Of a stretch of DNA of 7,569 bases, positions 1 to 6,136 are shown piece by piece. The notes beneath the pieces were generated by a model. The model was not told where the DNA came from, did not search any database, and worked only from the letters and a program-made list of their open reading frames with translations. A program made the position numbers and the translations under genes. The stretch's first letter is position 1. Every line of letters begins with the position of its first letter. The DNA is from Candidatus Aegiribacteria sp. (GTDB lineage: Bacteria > Fermentibacterota > Fermentibacteria > Fermentibacterales > Fermentibacteraceae), in NCBI GenBank assembly GCA_021107345.1, contig JAIOSX010000207.1, positions 1-7,569 of the forward strand. Reading direction: 5' to 3'.

Positions 1-103
1 CCGGATAATGCACAATGAGTAGCGGATGATGTTGTGTATATAAGATATGTTCATAGACATTAATTATCAATAGGACAGTAAATTATTATCTATCTCAAGT
101 CAC

Positions 104-132
104 TTGAAAATTTGTTGTATATTGCGTCTGAT
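104..132 (+). promoter_or_regulatory. possible sigma70-type promoter for the RNA methyltransferase gene
   Basis: TTGAAA at 104-109 matches four of six bases of the -35 consensus. After a 17-base spacer, TCTGAT at 127-132 matches four of six of the -10 consensus. Transcription would begin near 139, just ahead of the SD at 147-151. That fits translation starting at 157 rather than at the upstream TTG at 112. The matches are moderate and the region is AT-rich, so this is tentative. Confidence 0.3.
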
Positions 133-146
133 AAGTTGGAGAAAGC

Positions 147-151
147 GGAGG
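147..151 (+). promoter_or_regulatory. Shine-Dalgarno GGAGG that sets a GTG start at 157
   Basis: GGAGG is followed by a 5-base spacer (TTTGC) and an in-frame GTG at 157-159. The reading frame stays open back to a TTG at 112, but that TTG has no SD. A perfect SD at good spacing favours the GTG start, which shortens the protein by 15 residues to 379. Confidence 0.7.
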
Positions 152-156
152 TTTGC

Positions 157-1296
157 GTGGTTGAGTATCAGAAAACGGGTCGATTCTTCGGTATGATCGC
201 CGAAGACCTCAAGTCTATCGGTGAAGAGGAGCTTCGGAGCCTCGGAGCCTCAGAACTCAAAATGGCATATCGCGGTATTTTTTTTCAATGTGACTTCGAG
301 AGCCTGTACAGGATCAATTATCAGTCCAGATTCTTTTCAAGGATCCTGGCTCCGGTTATTACCTTTGATTGCCATAGTGACAGATACCTATACAGTACAG
401 CAAAATCTATTGACTGGTCTCAATTCCTCACCCCTGACAGCACATTCGCCATTTTTTCCTCTGTACACGGTTCGAATATCAGTCATTCGCAGTACGCTGC
501 TCTGAAACTTAAGGATGCCATTGCCGACTGGTTCATGGACAGGGACGGCAGAAGACCGAATGTTGATACCACTGCTCCCGACCTCTGGATCGGCCTGCGG
601 ATACAGAAGAACCGGGCCTATATCAGGCTAGATACTTCAGGCGGTTCGATGCATCGACGTGGTTACCGGAAGCAATCTGTAGAAGCTCCCATGCAGGAAA
701 CACTTGCTGCAGCCATCGTTGAACTTTCCGGATGGGACGGGTCCACTCCCCTCTACGATCCGTTCTGCGGGTCAGGCACCATTCTTTGCGAAGCATTGAT
801 GAAGTACTGCCGCGTACCGTCCGGTTATCTCCGGAAACGATTCGGATTTGAGAATCTTCCCGAATTCAACAGAGAACAATGGAGAACCCTGAAGAAATCC
901 ATCAATTCCGAAATCAGAGAACTCCCGGAGGGTTTGATCGCCGGTTCTGATATATCCAGAGAAGCTGTAAGCGCGGCAGCGTGCAACTGCAACCTGCTGC
1001 CTTCAGGAGGAAGAATTAGCCTGAAAACCGAACCGTATATTAACATCGATGAACTGAAAAACATGACCATAGTTTCAAATCCCCCCTACGGTCTGCGACT
1101 CCGGAAGAACGATAATATGGAATTATTCATGAAAGACTTCGGTGATTTTCTGAAGCAGCGCTGCTCTGATTCCAGGGCATGGATCTACTTCGGAAAAAGG
1201 GAATTGATTAAAAGTATGGGACTGAGATCCTCGATCAAGATCCCTCTTCACAACGGTAAACTTGATGGCAGGCTGGTTCTGTATGAGATGTACTAA
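157..1296 (+). CDS. THUMP-domain class I SAM-dependent RNA methyltransferase (YpsC/RlmL-type)
   Basis: This protein probably N2-methylates a guanine in 23S rRNA using S-adenosylmethionine, as its family (COG0116; RlmL N-terminal half, Bacillus YpsC) does. It has 379 residues with a GTG start. Residues about 8-60 resemble the ferredoxin-like lead-in of the family, about 60-158 the THUMP RNA-binding domain, and 170-379 a Rossmann methyltransferase. The family signature LDTSGGSMHRRGYR is at 158-171. SAM motif I, DPFCGSGTI, is at 201-209. An acidic GSD at 263-265 fits the ribose-binding position. The catalytic NPPYG is at 308-312. Length matches single-domain YpsC proteins (about 380), so the RlmK half of the long E. 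coli RlmL is absent. The exact target base is inferred, not shown. The gene is monocistronic here and converges on the zinc-ribbon gene with 3 bases between stops. Confidence 0.92.
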   Translation: MVEYQKTGRFFGMIAEDLKSIGEEELRSLGASELKMAYRGIFFQCDFESLYRINYQSRFFSRILAPVITFDCHSDRYLYSTAKSIDWSQFLTPDSTFAIFSSVHGSNISHSQYAALKLKDAIADWFMDRDGRRPNVDTTAPDLWIGLRIQKNRAYIRLDTSGGSMHRRGYRKQSVEAPMQETLAAAIVELSGWDGSTPLYDPFCGSGTILCEALMKYCRVPSGYLRKRFGFENLPEFNREQWRTLKKSINSEIRELPEGLIAGSDISREAVSAAACNCNLLPSGGRISLKTEPYINIDELKNMTIVSNPPYGLRLRKNDNMELFMKDFGDFLKQRCSDSRAWIYFGKRELIKSMGLRSSIKIPLHNGKLDGRLVLYEMY

Positions 1297-1299
1297 CAG

Positions 1300-1917
1300 T
1301 TACTCGATGCCGATGAACCATCTTGTCTTTTTCTTTGCGGGATGCAGGCGCAGCCAGAGGTCATCGGGCAGATAAACTCTGGTCTCGCAGTACTCACACC
1401 GAACCAGGCGTTCCTTCCCGTCTATCATCAGTGATCCGGCACACTGGGGGCAGCTGAAAGAAACGGGATCTGAAACTGTCTTATTCTCCTCAACTTCCTT
1501 CATCTCCGGCCAGGCACCTGCTATAAGAACGGCTCCCTTAATAACTTTTCTGAACCATTGCGGTGCAGCAAATGCAGGCTTTATGGTGCCACAGTCAGGG
1601 CAGGTTATCTTATCGGTACCGTTGTAATCCTCTTCAATGTTGAAATCGCGCTTGCAATTACTGCAATATGGTGTAAGTTTACCGTAGGTCATTTTCATGT
1701 TGAAATGACCGAAGATATTACTGCTTGTACCCTCTCCCGGTTCGAACTCAACGATCTCATCCCTGACATCTTCCAGCAGATCTGCCCAGACCTCCTCGGG
1801 AAACTCTATATCTGACTGGCAAGTTCTGCAGAACACCTTCCTGTACGGCCCGTCTACATGAACAGGTGCATCACATTCTGGACATTTTATTGTCATTTCA
1901 ATCATGGCCCAGGTCAT
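1300..1917 (-). CDS. triple zinc-ribbon protein of unknown function
   Basis: I do not recognise a named family. The 205-residue protein has twelve cysteines in three Cys4 zinc ribbons: C12/C15-C30/C33, C85/C88-C106/C109 and C156/C159-C174/C177. The first and third are clear copies of one another. Both have CPxC, 14 residues between the cysteine pairs, a DG before the second pair, and then P, two acidic residues and W (P40-W44 and P184-W188). The middle ribbon has 17 residues between pairs and belongs to a different subtype. No membrane segment or signal peptide is visible, so the protein is probably cytoplasmic and may bind nucleic acid or protein. The ATG at 1917 is supported by GGAG six bases upstream. 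It lies 48 bases downstream of the phosphatase gene on the same strand and is probably co-transcribed with it. Confidence 0.85.
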   Translation of the reverse strand: MTWAMIEMTIKCPECDAPVHVDGPYRKVFCRTCQSDIEFPEEVWADLLEDVRDEIVEFEPGEGTSSNIFGHFNMKMTYGKLTPYCSNCKRDFNIEEDYNGTDKITCPDCGTIKPAFAAPQWFRKVIKGAVLIAGAWPEMKEVEENKTVSDPVSFSCPQCAGSLMIDGKERLVRCEYCETRVYLPDDLWLRLHPAKKKTRWFIGIE

Positions 1918-1965
1918 GATGTTCTCCTTTCAGGAGTATGTTCAGACAGATTGCGGATATTGTTA

Positions 1966-4473
1966 TTAAACGTGCTTCAATCTTGCTACCAGCAGCGTGA
2001 AGTCATCATCGTAGTCGCTTGAACCGTGATGTACTTCAACCTCCTTTTCTATTAGATGGACAAGATCGGAGAGAGGAAGTCTTCTGTTATCTGATACAAT
2101 CCTTGCCAGTCTTTTCTCTCCGAACTCCTCATCGGAGCAGTTCATCGCCTCGCATACGCCATCGGTGTACATTAAGAGAATGTCTCCGGGATTCAATAAT
2201 ACTTCTCCCTCCTCGTACTCCGCGTCTGCCTTTACCCCCAGAAGGATACCCCCTTTGGAAAGCATATTCACATGACCGTCCTGCATCACAAAGAATGGAG
2301 GGTTATGACCGGCATTCACATACTTCATGCATCCTTCCCTCACGTCGATCAATGCCATGAAGAAGGTTATAAAAAGCTCAGGGGGAGTATTATCGAAGAC
2401 GATCCTGTTTATCTGCATTGCTGATTCTCCGAGGGAAATGCCCATAGCCTGTGTAGTTCTAAGAGAGGCCTGAAGGTTGGCCATAAGCATAGCGGGTCCG
2501 ATACCCTTTCCGGCAACATCACCAATGGAAAGCACTGTTCGATGATCATCAAGGGATATCACATCGTAATAATCCCCCGCGACTTCCAGGCAGAATCTTA
2601 TAAGTGCTTCAACTTCAAGGCCGGGTCTTACGGGAATTTCACCGGGAAGCAACCCCTTCTGTATGCCCCTTGCCACTTTAATCTGCTCTTCCAGTTTCTG
2701 CTTTATCAGTTTTTCATCCAGAAGTTCAAAGTTCTCCACTACGAGCGCTGTCTGAGCTGACAGATTTGCCAGCAACTCCAGCTCTTCTGCGGTGAAGTCC
2801 TCTCCGTTTGTCTTGCTGCTTATGACAAGAAACCCCACAAGTCCGGAATTTGTTGTAAGAGGAAGAAGTATTGCGCTTTTCCTCTGAAGGAACCATTCCT
2901 CCTGCTCCTTTGAGAGCATGATCTTGCCGCTTGCTATCAGTTCGTCAAAGAGAATAGGATCATCTTTATTTTCCAGACGCTTTACTATTTCATCCTTTAT
3001 ATCAAAAGGAGCCGGTTCCTGAAGCTCCACTGCGAAACAATCCTTATCTGCAATCCTGAGTACAGGATATATTTTCTTAGACGACAATCCCTCAGCCAGC
3101 TTTTCCTCAAGTTCCTTCCAGAAGATACTGCTTTCAGTCCGGACGATATTCGATGCCAGAAAATTCTTCAGCAGCTCCCTCAGTCTAACCCTTTCGGGAT
3201 AGAAGTGCTTTTCAAGTCTTTCTCGGATTATTTTCTGCGTCGGCATGAAAAGAAATGCAAGAAGCAGGCCGAGCATCAGTGTTGGAGTACGGCTGTTTAT
3301 CACAAACTGCTTCAGTATCAGTTCACCAAAAACATACAGGAAACCCAGAAACAGCAGAAGTATAAAGAGGTTAACTGCAACGAACCTTGTACCGCGCTTG
3401 ATCTTAGCTTCAACAGAAAGTAGTTTGTAACGTCCAAATGCATATGCAAGAGATACAGGTATCAGAAGCATCAGCATGAACATGAAGTTGGTTATCATCT
3501 GTTTTGCAACGAATGACAACCCGATATACAGTTCAGGTTTGATCTGCATAAACCAGTTGAAAAGCAGGCTGAAGATAATTCCCGGAGCCGATCCCAGTAA
3601 CACGAGCCTGGTCTGTCTTTTTTCTATAAAGTTATCAGTCCTGTAATAATTTCTAAGGAGCAGAAGATATCCAAGACTGACGAAAAGAGTCCAGAGTATT
3701 GTAACATCCAGACCCATTTGTTTATTCCAGAAAACCAGTACCGTGCCGAATATTGTAGCGGGGGCGAACAGCAGGATGTTGATGAACAGCCTGTGTTTAT
3801 CGTACCATTTCTGCCGAACAGGGAAAAGCATCTGTAGTTTGAGCCAGAATGCCGACCAGAAGATTGAAACTGCTATGAAAATATTGATGGCGAAAGACGG
3901 CAGGTTGAAAGCAGCATATGCATCAGCGATAGCCGGGCTTGTAACGTTCATGCCCACGGCCAGTGTATAGCAGAACAGAGTCATAGATCTAACCGGAGAT
4001 GAGTACGGTCTTTTTAAAAAACCCCAGAGCCCCACAAGTATGAGGCCCAGAATAATGAGAGATCTGAGTATTACGAGAATCCATACCTGAAGTTGTATAA
4101 TGAATGGTATTGATCGCGTAATTACTGTTGTAACATATGTTTCATAGTCGTGCATGAACTTAATATCGATAGTCTCACCGGCAGGTGTATCAACATTGAA
4201 TACGCTGAAATAGTTACTCTGCGTGGAAGGAAGGCCATCAACTTCTACAAGAATATCACCCATCACAGGAATAGGCGGTTCCCTGAAATCATTCTCGTCA
4301 ACTTCAGCGAATCTCGCATATGGAGAATTCTCACTCAGATGAATGAAGCTCCACATATCTCCCATGTTGGACAGATTAATGACTTTTGAGAATTCCATTA
4401 CAAGGTAGACTGAAGAGAACCCTATGACAATTGCAGATGCAATTATCATAAAGATTATCAAGACTCTCTTCAT
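1966..4473 (-). CDS. membrane PP2C/SpoIIE-type serine/threonine phosphatase with PDZ-like, multi-TM and GAF regions
   Basis: This is probably a membrane sensor that dephosphorylates a regulator such as a STAS-domain anti-sigma antagonist, as RsbU and SpoIIE do. In order along 835 residues: a signal-anchor helix (about 4-26); a PDZ-like extracytoplasmic stretch (about 65-118, with GDILVEVDGLPS at 72-83); about nine hydrophobic segments (124-412); a GAF-like domain (about 435-582); an RsbU-type linker helix (585-610, ending GIQKGLLP); and the SpoIIE phosphatase (about 615-835). Expected metal-site motifs are present: GDYYD 633-637, GDVAGKG 651-657, NAGHNPP 720-726, TDG 770-772 with D771, and DDDFTLL 822-828. 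The usual GGD is AGD here, a mild change. The catalytic domain looks active. The ATG at 4473 has GGGAG seven bases upstream. A winged-helix gene precedes it and the zinc-ribbon gene follows. The membrane ligand and the substrate are unknown. Confidence 0.9.
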   Translation of the reverse strand: MKRVLIIFMIIASAIVIGFSSVYLVMEFSKVINLSNMGDMWSFIHLSENSPYARFAEVDENDFREPPIPVMGDILVEVDGLPSTQSNYFSVFNVDTPAGETIDIKFMHDYETYVTTVITRSIPFIIQLQVWILVILRSLIILGLILVGLWGFLKRPYSSPVRSMTLFCYTLAVGMNVTSPAIADAYAAFNLPSFAINIFIAVSIFWSAFWLKLQMLFPVRQKWYDKHRLFINILLFAPATIFGTVLVFWNKQMGLDVTILWTLFVSLGYLLLLRNYYRTDNFIEKRQTRLVLLGSAPGIIFSLLFNWFMQIKPELYIGLSFVAKQMITNFMFMLMLLIPVSLAYAFGRYKLLSVEAKIKRGTRFVAVNLFILLLFLGFLYVFGELILKQFVINSRTPTLMLGLLLAFLFMPTQKIIRERLEKHFYPERVRLRELLKNFLASNIVRTESSIFWKELEEKLAEGLSSKKIYPVLRIADKDCFAVELQEPAPFDIKDEIVKRLENKDDPILFDELIASGKIMLSKEQEEWFLQRKSAILLPLTTNSGLVGFLVISSKTNGEDFTAEELELLANLSAQTALVVENFELLDEKLIKQKLEEQIKVARGIQKGLLPGEIPVRPGLEVEALIRFCLEVAGDYYDVISLDDHRTVLSIGDVAGKGIGPAMLMANLQASLRTTQAMGISLGESAMQINRIVFDNTPPELFITFFMALIDVREGCMKYVNAGHNPPFFVMQDGHVNMLSKGGILLGVKADAEYEEGEVLLNPGDILLMYTDGVCEAMNCSDEEFGEKRLARIVSDNRRLPLSDLVHLIEKEVEVHHGSSDYDDDFTLLVARLKHV

Positions 4474-4500
4474 TTGAACTCTCCCTGATTATTCTTATAT

Positions 4501-4530
4501 AGTATATGTACAATTTTCCTAGAAAGTAAA
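4501..4530 (-). promoter_or_regulatory. candidate promoter of the phosphatase gene
   Basis: On the minus strand TTTACT (4530-4525) matches four of six -35 bases. It is followed after 18 bases by TATACT (4506-4501), which matches five of six -10 bases. Transcription would begin near 4494, giving a leader of about 20 bases that contains the GGGAG at 4485-4481. The spacing is reasonable. The -35 element touches the inverted repeat at 4530-4545, so the two may interact. Confidence 0.45.
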
Positions 4531-4545
4531 TAGGGTTTTCCCTAT
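4530..4545 (-). terminator. short hairpin after the winged-helix gene: weak terminator or operator
   Basis: A perfect 6-base inverted repeat (ATAGGG/CCCTAT) with a 4-base loop begins at the stop codon of the winged-helix gene. On the minus strand it is followed by TTTACTTTCT, a broken T-rich tract. The stem is short with only three G-C pairs, so termination would be weak. The same palindrome abuts the candidate -35 of the phosphatase gene, so a repressor-binding site is an equal alternative. Confidence 0.35.
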
Positions 4546-4910
4546 CACATTTCTCCGTACTTCTTTACGACAACACGAGCCCTTTCTCTTCTTTTTCCAT
4601 TCCCCCTGAAGCATCCTCTTTGAGTAATATTACTCTTCATATCTGATGAATAAGATAGATTGGCCCTTTCAAGTAATCTGCAAAGCTCAGTCAGGAAGGG
4701 ATACTCCTTATTGAACCTGTATAGTAATGTTCTGCCTTTTCTTTCGCATGTCAGTACGGAGCCGCTTTCCAGTCGCTTCAGCTGCTTCTGAACCGAATCA
4801 AGCGGAGCTTCATAATACCTTGATATCTCCCTCGCATAACCTTCTCCACGATCATGAATGAATAGGAGAACCTGCTCACGCACAAGGGAGCCAAGAAGAG
4901 GTTCAAGCAT
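4545..4910 (-). CDS. winged-helix DNA-binding transcriptional regulator
   Basis: This is a small one-domain regulator that probably binds DNA as a dimer. Counted from the chosen start there are 121 residues. The opening MLEPLLGSLVREQVLLFI is the first helix of a winged-helix fold common in ArsR-like and nucleotidyltransferase-associated regulators. The helix-turn-helix covers about 25-51 (AREIS ... SVQKQLKRLE) and the wing about 50-68, with KGRTLLYRFN. The tail, about 95-121, is rich in Arg and Lys and may add DNA contacts. There are no paired metal-binding cysteines of the ArsR kind, so a metal sensor is unlikely. An ATG at 4922 would add four residues but has no SD. The ATG at 4910 has AAGG five bases upstream, and the neighbouring genes use clear SDs. 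It lies just ahead of the phosphatase gene, which it may control. Confidence 0.82.
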   Translation of the reverse strand: MLEPLLGSLVREQVLLFIHDRGEGYAREISRYYEAPLDSVQKQLKRLESGSVLTCERKGRTLLYRFNKEYPFLTELCRLLERANLSYSSDMKSNITQRGCFRGNGKRRERARVVVKKYGEM

Positions 4911-4924
4911 ATCGACCTTCATTG

Positions 4925-4940
4925 TATGTCATATGGCATA
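4925..4940. promoter_or_regulatory. near-palindrome upstream of the winged-helix gene, candidate autoregulatory operator
   Basis: TATGTCATATGGCATA reads the same on both strands except for one mismatched pair. It centres on CATATG and sits 15 bases before the ATG at 4910, overlapping the expected transcription start. Winged-helix regulators commonly bind such two-fold sites at their own promoters. AT-rich sequence makes near-palindromes fairly common, so position is the main argument. Confidence 0.3.
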
Positions 4941-4966
4941 TATATAATAACATACTATTCTGTAAG
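4939..4966 (-). promoter_or_regulatory. possible promoter of the winged-helix gene
   Basis: On the minus strand CTTACA (4966-4961) matches four of six -35 bases. TATATA (4944-4939) lies 16 bases on and matches four of six -10 bases. Several overlapping TATA-like options exist in this AT run, so the exact element is uncertain. Transcription would start inside the palindrome at 4925-4940. Confidence 0.25.
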
Positions 4967-4967
4967 T

Positions 4968-4983
4968 CCAGATTGCTATCCGG
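4968..4983 (-). other. small hairpin downstream of cutA
   Basis: On the minus strand CCGGAT and ATCTGG form a 6-base stem with one G-U pair around a 4-base loop. It begins 7 bases after the cutA stop codon. No T tract follows, so it is not a standard intrinsic terminator. It may protect the 3' end of the creatininase-cutA transcript or mean nothing. Confidence 0.2.
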
Positions 4984-4990
4984 AATAAAA

Positions 4991-5317
4991 TCAGTCCAAC
5001 AAAGTGTGATGCATCCATTCAAGGTAAGCCTGAGATACCTGGTCAAGTTGAAGCAATATCAATTCGGGAGTATCGTACGGATGGAGTTTGCTGATAAAGT
5101 CCGTAAGCATGTTTTCAAGGGGCTTTAACGTTTTCATCGAAATACGCCATTCCTGCTCCCTGCAATGTTCACCTTTCCACACGTAGAAACTCGTTATGGG
5201 GCCGGTAACCTGGGCACATGCAGCAAGCTTTTGATTAACTGCTGCTTCGGCTATTCTACAGGCCTCTTCCTGTGAATTGACCGTTGTTGTAATCTGAACC
5301 ACAGGGACTTCGTCCAT
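4991..5317 (-). CDS. cutA: CutA family protein (CutA1, divalent-cation tolerance)
   Basis: CutA proteins form very stable PII-like trimers. In E. coli the gene was linked to copper tolerance, but the molecular role is still unsettled. From the chosen start the protein has 108 residues, close to the family's usual 105-115. Family hallmarks are LAACAQV (31-37), ITSFYVWKG (41-49), and the diagnostic HPYDTPELI (79-87) near the end, followed by YLEWM (98-102). The frame stays open 51 bases further upstream, into the end of the creatininase gene. However, the ATG at 5317 has GGGAG seven bases ahead, and the homologous region begins just after it. It follows the creatininase gene by 25 bases on the same strand, so the two are probably co-transcribed. 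Confidence 0.93.
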   Translation of the reverse strand: MDEVPVVQITTTVNSQEEACRIAEAAVNQKLAACAQVTGPITSFYVWKGEHCREQEWRISMKTLKPLENMLTDFISKLHPYDTPELILLQLDQVSQAYLEWMHHTLLD

Positions 5318-5342
5318 ATTCATTCTCCCACAAGTCGATTGA

Positions 5343-6071
5343 CTATCTGCCTTTTTCCAGCGCTTCAAGATAAAAACACAGGCTGTTTACCAGAAAGTCA
5401 AAGTATTCTTCGCCTTTCTTCTCGGATACGAATCTAAGATCCGAACCTGCTCCGCCGTCAGGATAGAGTTCCTTCCACTTTTCCCGGGTTATGATTGCTC
5501 CGACTGGAGGTTCAGGGGGAAATTTGACCCTCTCGAACTCAGGCATTTCCCTCGCCATAAGATGCCATACCATGGAAACTTCAGTAACGGTTACATGATA
5601 TCCGGGATCTGGACAGAACAGCATTTTTTGTTTTTCAACCGCCCCTGGCAGATCTTTGTAAAGAAGATACCTCAGATCTGCTTCCGGGCACTCTTCAGAG
5701 GCTTTATTCAAACCATCGGTAATGGGGCTTCTGTTTCCTCCATGACCGCTAAGGAATACTATCTTCCTGAAACCATGAGTATACAGGGATACTGTAATAT
5801 CCCTCGCAACAGCTGAGAGGGTACTTGACTGCAGTGTTACCGTTCCGGGAAACCCCATATGATTCTCGGACATTCCGAATGTAATCGCCGGTGTTACCGC
5901 TGTATATGTTTTCATTCCGGCAGCAGCGCACAGTCTTACAGGAATAATGGTATCACATGCCAGGGGAGCGGCATCTCCATGCTGCTCAAGCGATCCTACT
6001 GGGATCAGTACAGTATCCTTGTTCTCAAGATATTCTATAACTTCCCGGGTCAGAGCTCCTGCAAGAATCAT
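5343..6071 (-). CDS. creatininase-family metal-dependent amidohydrolase
   Basis: The creatininase superfamily (PF02633) comprises two-metal hydrolases acting on cyclic or formyl amides. Members include creatininase, archaeal ArfB and mycofactocin MftE. The 242 residues match the family length. PVGSLEQHG (24-32) supplies E29 and H31, and D40 follows at the canonical spacing. HMGFPGTV (71-78) is the conserved substrate-loop segment. SGHGGN (108-113) supplies H110. YHVTVTEVS (158-166) corresponds to the family's HAGExETS: H159 and E164 are kept, but the first Glu (H+3) is Val162. The enzyme looks catalytically competent with a slightly changed second metal or substrate site. The substrate cannot be assigned. 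The ATG at 6071 has AGGAGG seven bases upstream. It is the first gene of the minus-strand block and is divergent from the F420-ligase-like gene. Confidence 0.9.
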   Translation of the reverse strand: MILAGALTREVIEYLENKDTVLIPVGSLEQHGDAAPLACDTIIPVRLCAAAGMKTYTAVTPAITFGMSENHMGFPGTVTLQSSTLSAVARDITVSLYTHGFRKIVFLSGHGGNRSPITDGLNKASEECPEADLRYLLYKDLPGAVEKQKMLFCPDPGYHVTVTEVSMVWHLMAREMPEFERVKFPPEPPVGAIITREKWKELYPDGGAGSDLRFVSEKKGEEYFDFLVNSLCFYLEALEKGR

Positions 6072-6136
6072 TCCTTTTCCTCCTATTGTTCAATAACCTC
6101 CCCTCCTGCATACTCGTTTGGAGGGTATGGTAGACT
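6072..6136. promoter_or_regulatory. 65-base divergent intergenic region
   Basis: This short region must hold both translation-initiation sites and probably two promoters, unless one lies within a gene. It contains AGGAGG on the minus strand for the creatininase gene, and GGAGGG at 6120-6125 on the plus strand. A shared regulator for both directions is plausible. I could not pick convincing -35/-10 pairs. Confidence 0.45.
6101..6125 (+). promoter_or_regulatory. inverted repeat that could mask the ribosome-binding site of the F420-ligase-like gene
   Basis: CCCTCC (6101-6106) is a perfect complement of GGAGGG (6120-6125), the SD of the downstream gene. Pairing them gives a six-base G-C-rich stem with a 13-base loop. 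CATAC (6109-6113) can alternatively pair with GTATG (6125-6129), leaving the SD in a loop. The two folds are mutually exclusive, as in a simple translation switch. It matters only if transcription starts upstream of 6101, which is unknown. Confidence 0.3.

Larger units (their letters stand above)
1..156. other. 5' leader region without a supportable gene
   Basis: This stretch is AT-rich and has stop codons early in all three forward frames: TAA at 6-8, TGA at 16-18 and TAG at 20-22. An upstream plus-strand gene could therefore end in the first 22 bases, but too little of it is present to say so. The remainder appears to be the upstream region of the methyltransferase gene. I see no tRNA-like fold, repeat array or strong terminator hairpin. 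Confidence 0.5.

Noticed and set aside
112..156. Extension of the methyltransferase to a TTG at 112
   Set aside because: No SD precedes the TTG, while the in-frame GTG at 157 has GGAGG at ideal spacing. The extra 15 residues precede the region resembling the family.
235..250. Tandem CGGAGCCT repeat within the methyltransferase gene
   Set aside because: There are only two 8-base units, within intact coding sequence. It is likely coincidental and has no phase or array character.
4922..5128. Plus-strand open frame antisense to cutA, starting at a TTG
   Set aside because: It has no SD or recognisable protein character, and it overlaps the well-supported cutA gene.
5318..5368. Extension of CutA upstream into the creatininase gene
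   Set aside because: The added 17 residues are not CutA-like. The ATG at 5317 has a good SD and gives the normal family length.
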